DNA from: Patescibacteria group bacterium
Lineage (GTDB): Bacteria > Patescibacteriota > Doudnabacteria > UBA920
Assembly (NCBI GenBank): GCA_023487095.1
Contig: JAMDEL010000007.1
Coordinates: 1-7,715, forward strand
Length of the DNA stretch: 7,715 nt
Direction of reading: 5' to 3'
The notes beneath the pieces are model-generated. The model was not told where the DNA came from, did no database searches, and saw nothing but the letters and a program-made list of their open reading frames with translations. A program made the translations under genes and the position numbers. This document shows, piece after piece, positions 1-4,116 of this stretch (position 1 is its first letter; every line of letters starts with the position of its first letter).

Positions 1-48
1 AAGTATTTGGATTTGTCTGTAAAAAGATTTAACGATCTAAAAATATGA
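1..48 (+). CDS. C-terminal end of an upstream gene, possibly a DNA methyltransferase (partial)
   Basis: Frame 1 is open from the window edge and ends at a TGA at 46-48, giving the 15-residue tail KYLDLSVKRFNDLKI. The pattern of an aromatic residue, a short helix and then KR resembles the 'eY.eia.kRi' segment found just after the SAM-binding motif at the C-terminus of beta-class adenine/cytosine-N4 DNA methyltransferases. Its stop overlaps the start of the next gene (ATGA at 45-48), which indicates translational coupling. The next gene encodes a MutH/Sau3AI-type endonuclease, so a cognate methyltransferase is the natural expectation. That there is a coding end here is well supported. The enzyme identity rests on 15 residues plus context and is an inference. 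Confidence 0.45.
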   Translation, partial: KYLDLSVKRFNDLKI

Positions 49-665
49 AGATTGTTACCAGGGCTACCGCGATTAAAAATCTAAAAAAATACATTGGCAA
101 AGATTTAAGGGCATTGGCAAAAAAACATAGTATTACTACCTATGAAACCGGGAAGCAGAACAAGGGTTGGAAAGGTTTGGTGCTCGAACGCTTGGCCGGA
201 CTTCAGACAAATGTTTCAAAAGCCCCAAACGGGCTCTCATGGGAATTAAAGTCCGTCAGTTTTCATCACGTAAAAAATGCATTAGTTCCTAAAGAGACCA
301 TGGCCATCACCATGATTAATCCGGAGGAGTTAAAAAAACATTCTTTTTTTGAAAGCCATTGTTGGTCCAAGCTTAAGGCAATCATCTTTTGTGCAGTCGA
401 GTGGCATGGAAAAAATGCAGAACAAGCCGAGCTTATTAAAGTTGCCAGTTTGGATTTTGCAGAAGACGATAAATTGATTCAGGAAATAAAGTCCGATTAT
501 GATTTAATCAGAAACAAGCTTATTACCAAGGGTTTTTCTGCCTTGACAGGCTCTGACGGTAAGTGGATCCAGGCACGCACTAAAGGTGCGGGGCATGGTT
601 CAACGAGCCGTGCTTTTTACGCCCGCACAGCTTTTGTTAAGAAAATTTTTGAAACAGCCTCATAA
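45..665 (+). CDS. MutH/Sau3AI-family DNA endonuclease, probable type II restriction enzyme
   Basis: The 206-residue protein follows E. coli MutH (229 residues) across its length. It has a K-GW-x-G-x-x-x-E block with E48, a WELK catalytic block (E67, K69), an SKLK helix at 108-111 followed by a hydrophobic strand and a VEW segment, a GKWIQARTK strand at 172-180, and a C-terminal AFYARTAF segment (190-197) matching MutH GFYLKKNF. MutH and Sau3AI cleave at GATC using a metal-bound PD-(D/E)xK-type site. The Asp that MutH carries seven residues before the catalytic Glu is absent: that position is A60, with N62 nearby. The ATG overlaps the upstream stop by ATGA, so the start is firm and the gene is coupled to the probable methyltransferase. 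That pairing favours restriction over mismatch repair, since no mutS or mutL is in view. The family assignment is solid; GATC specificity is inferred. Confidence 0.8.
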   Translation: MKIVTRATAIKNLKKYIGKDLRALAKKHSITTYETGKQNKGWKGLVLERLAGLQTNVSKAPNGLSWELKSVSFHHVKNALVPKETMAITMINPEELKKHSFFESHCWSKLKAIIFCAVEWHGKNAEQAELIKVASLDFAEDDKLIQEIKSDYDLIRNKLITKGFSALTGSDGKWIQARTKGAGHGSTSRAFYARTAFVKKIFETAS

Positions 666-702
666 AAAGGTTGCATATGTAACAGCTGGTTAAAGTTAGA
701 GG

Positions 703-1020
703 ATGCTTAATAACGAAGTCAAAACTTATCTTGATAATTTAGACCAAGAGCAAAAGGCCTTGGTGTCTTATCGTGGTGAACATGATATTGCTAAAGAGAT
801 AAAAGATATTCTCGTAAAAGACGCCAATTATAAACCAACCATTGAAGATGTTGCCGAGCAGATAGCCTTTGATTTTATGGCGGAATATCCAAGCGATGAT
901 TCCGGCTGGGAAACCTACCATGGCCCAATGTTTATTTTGCCAAACAAACAAGGGCAAATGGTTGAATATCCTAGCATAAAAAGAATAAACCAGGAGACAT
1001 TAAAATATTGGGCAAAATAA
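703..1020 (+). CDS. N-terminal portion of a split DUF4209-type protein (105 aa)
   Basis: This 105-residue ORF starts at ATG 703, with an in-frame stop just upstream at 697-699. AGAGG directly abuts the start, which is too close for a normal ribosome-binding site. It is acidic and mostly helical in its first half. The second half contains FDFMAEYP (about 57-64), then GWETYHGPMFILP and EYPSIKRIN before ending in KYWAK. From memory, the N-terminal region of long DUF4209-type proteins has this W-x-TY-x-GPM and ESPSI-like pattern, running into an aRYadLv segment. That segment, SRYADLV, occurs just after the stop in the following ORF, in the same frame. I therefore read this as the front of a single approximately 600-residue protein interrupted by TAA at 1018-1020. 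A free-standing small protein remains possible. The gene lies 37 bases after the endonuclease, probably in the same transcript. No biochemical function is known to me. Confidence 0.7.
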   Translation: MLNNEVKTYLDNLDQEQKALVSYRGEHDIAKEIKDILVKDANYKPTIEDVAEQIAFDFMAEYPSDDSGWETYHGPMFILPNKQGQMVEYPSIKRINQETLKYWAK

Positions 1021-1023
1021 ACA

Positions 1024-2517
1024 TTGGGAACCAAAAGTCCTATTCTTTCGTCAAGATATGCCGATTTAGTTGTTGATTTTTCGCCAAAAGTCATAAACAA
1101 AAATGCGGATGTTGATTTATTTCAGATAGTCATTGATTCAAACATTGCGATTTGCCAAAAATCGTTAGCTGATCCCCTTGATTGCAAAACAAAAATCAAA
1201 AGAGCGTTGGTTTTGGCAATACAAATTAGCAATCAAGATAAAATCGCCAAGGTAAAAGAAGCGATAATCAATCTTGAGAAAAAAGCGGCAACGGACGACA
1301 AGCCCGGATTGTGGGGTTTTGCTTTCAAGTGGCTTATTTTGGATTTTGGCAAAAAAGTTACGCTTAACAAGACTGAAAAAGCGGAATTGACTAAAGATTT
1401 AGAAGATAGATTAAAAAGGGTTGAAAAAGATGTTTGGCTTGCGGAAAATGCCGTTTCTTTGCTTGCCGAATATTACGCTAACGAAAAAGACGAGGATAAC
1501 TTACTGCGTGTCTTGGGTATTCTTGAAAAATCCTTAAAAACTAACGACCGCACAAACTCTGACGCATTGCTTAAGGTACACGCATACGAGAAAATACACG
1601 AAATATATCAAAAATATAGGGATAAGGCGTTTCAAAAAGCTAAGGCCGCCAGCGATAGGATTTCACAAGAAATTGGCCAGCTTGATTTGGATTGGAATAA
1701 ATCACTCAAAGAAATTTCCGTAACAACGGAAATAAAACAAAAGGATATTGACGATTTTTTGAAAGCGATTTTTAGTGATAAAGATCAGGGCAAACTGGAA
1801 ACAACCGTCGCCAAAATGGCAATCAATTTTTTGCCAAAAAAGGAAGCGGTAGAAAAACAACTAAACGATGTTTCCGGAAAGTATCCCTTGCAATTTTTAT
1901 GTACAACACAAGTTGTTTCCGATGACGGAATACCGATAGCAAAACTTTCTACCCTTGAAGAGGACTATGATAATCATTTTCAGCGGTATGCTTCACAATA
2001 TCTACAATTCGGTTCATTTTTTTTGACGTTGGCAACAGATGAATTGAAAAATCGAATTTCTAAACAAAAGATCACGGAATATTTTAAAAATTCAACACTT
2101 TTTGAAAACGAAAATAAAGAATATTTAGAGCGAGCGATCTCGGCATATTGGAATAATGATTATCTAGTCTCCTCTCATTTATTTAATCCGCTCATAGAAA
2201 GCGCGATCAGGGAATTGATAAAAAATTGCGGTGGTATTATTTTGAAGCCGAACAATCTTGGCGGATACGATCGACTTACACTTTCCCAATTATTGAACGG
2301 GCAAGGAAGTATAATCGAAGCTATTTTTTCTAGGGTGGGGCAAAACATGGCTTTTTATTTCCGATTGGTGCTTACAGAAAAACTAGGTATGAATTTAAGA
2401 AATGATTTTGCACATGGTTTTGGCAAAAAGAAATTCTTTACAAGAGATGTATCAGATAGACTTTTCCATATAATGATGTGCTTGTCGCTAGTGAAAAAGA
2501 AGGAGGGGGAAAAGTGA
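1024..2517 (+). CDS. DUF4209-type protein with HEPN-like RNxxxHG motif, main body of a split gene
   Basis: This 497-residue, lysine- and glutamate-rich, alpha-helical protein has no signal peptide or membrane segment. SRYADLVVDF lies at about 10-19. The middle (about 140-215) looks like TPR-style helices. The C-terminal third matches DUF4209: a FNPLIESAIRELI helix (387-399), GGIILKPN, then LRNDFAHG with R459, N460, H464 and G465. DUF4209 is defined by RNxxxHG. The same spacing fits the HEPN ribonuclease signature Rx4-6H with a polar residue after the Arg, so an RNase/toxin or abortive-infection role is a reasonable inference. The only plausible start is TTG 1024; there is no nearby Shine-Dalgarno (AGGAG at 992-996 is 27 bases away) and no ATG for more than 250 codons. 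It follows the previous ORF in the same frame after TAA-ACA. Expression would need readthrough or reinitiation, or the gene is broken. It ends at TGA 2515-2517. Confidence 0.75.
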   Translation: MGTKSPILSSRYADLVVDFSPKVINKNADVDLFQIVIDSNIAICQKSLADPLDCKTKIKRALVLAIQISNQDKIAKVKEAIINLEKKAATDDKPGLWGFAFKWLILDFGKKVTLNKTEKAELTKDLEDRLKRVEKDVWLAENAVSLLAEYYANEKDEDNLLRVLGILEKSLKTNDRTNSDALLKVHAYEKIHEIYQKYRDKAFQKAKAASDRISQEIGQLDLDWNKSLKEISVTTEIKQKDIDDFLKAIFSDKDQGKLETTVAKMAINFLPKKEAVEKQLNDVSGKYPLQFLCTTQVVSDDGIPIAKLSTLEEDYDNHFQRYASQYLQFGSFFLTLATDELKNRISKQKITEYFKNSTLFENENKEYLERAISAYWNNDYLVSSHLFNPLIESAIRELIKNCGGIILKPNNLGGYDRLTLSQLLNGQGSIIEAIFSRVGQNMAFYFRLVLTEKLGMNLRNDFAHGFGKKKFFTRDVSDRLFHIMMCLSLVKKKEGEK

Positions 2518-2586
2518 TATGCCAGCTTTAACTCTATGAAATTTATAAACAATCACAATTACAATTACATATTTGGAATATAATTT

Positions 2587-2937
2587 ATGGGAAACCTACA
2601 AATATCAGAAGCTAATTTTTTCCTTTTCTTAATCCCTGGATTTTTGATGGTTTGGTGCTTTAGGAAATTTACGGGTAGAGAAATAAAAGGAGATTTTGAG
2701 TTTGCAGGCCTAAGCATTTTTTTGGGTCTTATAAACATAATGATATGGGAGCTCTTATCAAAGCAAGAGGTCATAAATAAGACTTTAGAAAATGTATACT
2801 CTGCAACCTTTATCCTGTGTCTTTTTGCTGCCATTTTTGCCTACATTGGCAGTTGGGTTGTTTTGCAAGACGAATGGAAAATTGTAAAAAACTTTTTGAA
2901 ACCCCGTTCAGTACAATTTTTAAAAAGGAAAAAATAA
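2587..2937 (+). CDS. Small three-helix membrane protein of unknown function
   Basis: The 116-residue protein has three strongly hydrophobic stretches, about residues 11-25 (including LIPGFL), 38-56 and 72-93. A charged loop, RKFTGREIKGDFE, separates the first two, and the tail is basic (KPRSVQFLKRKK). The positive loop after helix 1 and the positive tail suggest both face the cytoplasm. An opening helix with PGF followed by a basic loop resembles the N-terminus of DUF6338-type membrane proteins, but this is a weak resemblance and I do not assign a family. ATG 2587 has only a weak GGAA nine bases upstream. A perfect TATAAT at 2579-2584 sits so close to the ATG that its transcript would start inside the ORF, so it is either unused or the true start is later. 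The gene lies 69 bases after the DUF4209 gene. Confidence 0.65.
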   Translation: MGNLQISEANFFLFLIPGFLMVWCFRKFTGREIKGDFEFAGLSIFLGLINIMIWELLSKQEVINKTLENVYSATFILCLFAAIFAYIGSWVVLQDEWKIVKNFLKPRSVQFLKRKK

Positions 2938-2957
2938 ATACCCACTTAAATACAAAC

Positions 2958-3743
2958 ATGAACGGCGAAGGTGAATACCAAGACATAAGAGATAGACAGA
3001 TAGATTCTATACTAGAGGCAAACCAAAGAAGGTTGGGGGAGTGGATTGAAAAGAATCCTCAATCTAAAATCAGTCAAATTCCTGCCGAGCTTTACCTGGC
3101 TTTTCTGCCCAGGAGGGTTTACGAAGTTGCCTCTGATCCCGGGAAAGTAAACACGCTTCCCTTGCAGTCGGATAACAGGGTCTGGTTTTTGGCTCGCGAG
3201 CAGGATTATTACGCAGAGCAACTTACAGACCCTAAAGCTTGGGATGAGTGGCAAAAAACCAGAGAAGAGGAGGCTCAAAAATCTACATCAGGGATTCGGG
3301 TTTTGTCTGGGGCTCCAAGAACTGTAAATCATTTTCATGCTAAATATTATAAGGAAGTTAATGCTGGCAGGCTAATGCTCACTGACCGAATTTTAATGGA
3401 AAACCATTTTGGACAAGAACCAGCAAGTCCTGAAGTTTTGCATACGGTATTTTTTGACACAGAAAGAAGGCAGGGGATTGGTAAGGAATTTTACCAAAGT
3501 ACCTTGCCAGGTGTTGCGAAGCAATTTGGTATTCGGTTTATTGTTGGCAACAACAATGTGGCAAATTTAAGTTTTTTTGCAGATGCTGAAACTGGTTTGG
3601 GTAGAAGTTCCCTTAACCAAATTAAACCTGAGTATAGAAAGCAGTTTTTCCCGAATTTTAGCGTGGATGACCCGACCAGGGACTATTCCCAGTATACTGT
3701 CCAATTTTTGTACCCAGAGGATAAGAAAAAATATCTAATTTAG
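2958..3743 (+). CDS. GNAT-like N-acetyltransferase domain protein
   Basis: The 261-residue soluble protein has a C-terminal half resembling the GNAT acetyltransferase fold. LHTVFFDTERRQGIGKEFY (161-179) matches motif A: a beta strand followed by R-x-x-G-x-G (R170, G173, G175), the pyrophosphate-binding loop for acetyl-CoA, and a helix. A second strand, IRFIVGNNN (192-200), and the ANLSFF helix (202-207) match the N...A..fY segment of motif B. The N-terminal half (about 1-120) is charged, contains an RRVYEV segment, and is not recognised. The substrate is unknown. I chose ATG 2958, 20 bases after the membrane-protein gene. The same frame stays open back to a GTG at 2817, but that would overlap the membrane gene by 121 bases and add a low-quality Cys-rich stretch. 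The 29 bases before the ATG contain no G, hence no Shine-Dalgarno. It ends at TAG 3741-3743, just before the gene-free interval. Confidence 0.65.
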   Translation: MNGEGEYQDIRDRQIDSILEANQRRLGEWIEKNPQSKISQIPAELYLAFLPRRVYEVASDPGKVNTLPLQSDNRVWFLAREQDYYAEQLTDPKAWDEWQKTREEEAQKSTSGIRVLSGAPRTVNHFHAKYYKEVNAGRLMLTDRILMENHFGQEPASPEVLHTVFFDTERRQGIGKEFYQSTLPGVAKQFGIRFIVGNNNVANLSFFADAETGLGRSSLNQIKPEYRKQFFPNFSVDDPTRDYSQYTVQFLYPEDKKKYLI

Positions 3744-3782
3744 ACATATCCGCAGGTATAAAATCGCTTAATGCGATGACGC

Positions 3783-3810
3783 TTGACAAAGGCTCAAGAA
3801 CTGGTATATT
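3783..3810 (+). promoter_or_regulatory. Strong sigma70-type promoter (TTGACA-N16-TATATT)
   Basis: A perfect -35 box TTGACA (3783-3788) is followed after 16 bases by TATATT (3805-3810), which is five of six to the -10 consensus. Transcription would start near 3817. No CDS starts within the next 300 bases before rpoB, and a terminator-like hairpin follows about 75 bases later, so the promoter may drive a small RNA. Alternatively it drives rpoB with a long leader that reads through the hairpin. Confidence 0.55.
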
Positions 3811-3816
3811 TCATAT

Positions 3817-3937
3817 ACACATTACACGACTAGGGGATGAACGTGTACCACCCGGTTTAACTCGCTTTAGGCGTAAAAACAGGGAAAATTAACAAACAAC
3901 TTGCCTGGAAATCGGTATTTCCAGGGCAGTTTGTTTT
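3817..3937 (+). ncRNA. Candidate small RNA of about 120 bases between promoter and terminator
   Basis: The segment is bounded by a near-consensus promoter and a long hairpin ending in a T-rich tract. Inside, TACACG (3823-3828) pairs with CGTGTA (3842-3847) around a 13-base loop containing GGGG (3833-3836). That GGGG could pair with CCC at 3851-3853 to form an H-type pseudoknot. A minor CGC/GCG hairpin follows at 3863-3873. It does not show the hallmarks of tmRNA, SRP RNA, RNase P RNA or a tRNA. The ends are inferred, and no homologous family is recognised. It could instead be the regulatory leader of rpoB. Confidence 0.35.
3894..3937 (+). terminator. Long hairpin with T-rich 3' side, intrinsic terminator-like
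   Basis: Bases 3894-3912 pair with 3917-3936 around the tetraloop CGGT. The inner nine pairs (CCTGGAAAT/ATTTCCAGG) are perfect. One G (3926) bulges, then G-C, T-A and a T-G wobble pair follow. There is one C/T mismatch, and then six more pairs of AAACAA with TTGTTT. The descending arm ends in TTTGTTTT. The stem is longer than most minimal terminators and its base is AT-rich, but position and form fit an end for transcripts coming from 2958-3743 or from the 3783 promoter. Confidence 0.55.
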
Positions 3938-3977
3938 AGGGCGTTTAAGCCTCTAAATGGCACAACTTTTAGCCTAT

Positions 3978-3983
3978 TATAAT
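3978..3983 (+). promoter_or_regulatory. Consensus -10 box, possible rpoB promoter
   Basis: A perfect TATAAT lies just after the long hairpin, 134 bases before rpoB. No good -35 sits 16-18 bases upstream (AAATGG at the 17-base spacing) and there is no extended TG. It is a plausible but incomplete promoter for the rpoB-rpoC operon. If used, transcription would begin near 3990, and the next hairpin would form at the very 5' end of the message. Confidence 0.35.
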
Positions 3984-3996
3984 TAAATAGTAAAAA

Positions 3997-4029
3997 CCCT
4001 TTTAAATAAGCCAAAAGGGGCAAGTTTTT
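3997..4029 (+). terminator. Second hairpin with T5 tract
   Basis: CCCTTTT (3997-4003) pairs with AAAAGGG (4013-4019) around a nine-base loop, followed after GCAAG by TTTTT (4025-4029). This could be a weak or back-up intrinsic terminator, or an attenuator or 5' stabilising stem in the rpoB leader, depending on which promoter is used. The five-base gap between stem and T-tract weakens the terminator reading. GCAA/TTGC (4020-4023 with 4031-4034) offers an alternative fold. Confidence 0.3.
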
Positions 4030-4043
4030 ATTGCGTATTTTTC

Positions 4044-4073
4044 TTTAAATGGCGGGTCGAACGCCACTATAAA
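4044..4073 (+). promoter_or_regulatory. Possible proximal rpoB promoter (TTTAAA-N18-TATAAA)
   Basis: TTTAAA (4044-4049, four of six to TTGACA) is followed after 18 bases by TATAAA (4068-4073). The spacer contains a TGGCG/CGCCA hairpin (4050-4054 with 4062-4066). Transcription would start near 4080, leaving a leader of about 36 bases without any G. It is a low-stringency match, but it is the element closest to the rpoB start. Confidence 0.3.
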
Positions 4074-4116
4074 TTACAAAATCTTTAACTTTCACTTTTA
4101 AACTTAACTAAACCCA

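Noticed and set aside
1018..1020. Stop codon recoding to explain the in-frame TAA
   Set aside because: TAA ends the endonuclease and membrane-protein genes here. The known Patescibacteria recoding (SR1, Gracilibacteria) affects TGA, and TGA also ends genes in this window.
2817..2957. Upstream GTG start extending the GNAT-like gene by 47 residues
   Set aside because: It would overlap the membrane-protein gene by 121 bases in another frame and gives a Cys/Phe-rich stretch typical of out-of-frame translation. ATG 2958 is clean.
3837..3860. Seven-codon ORF (MNVYHPV) after GGGG, possible leader peptide
   Set aside because: The G-run directly abuts the ATG with no spacer. There is no run of regulatory codons and no coupled downstream structure that would support attenuation.
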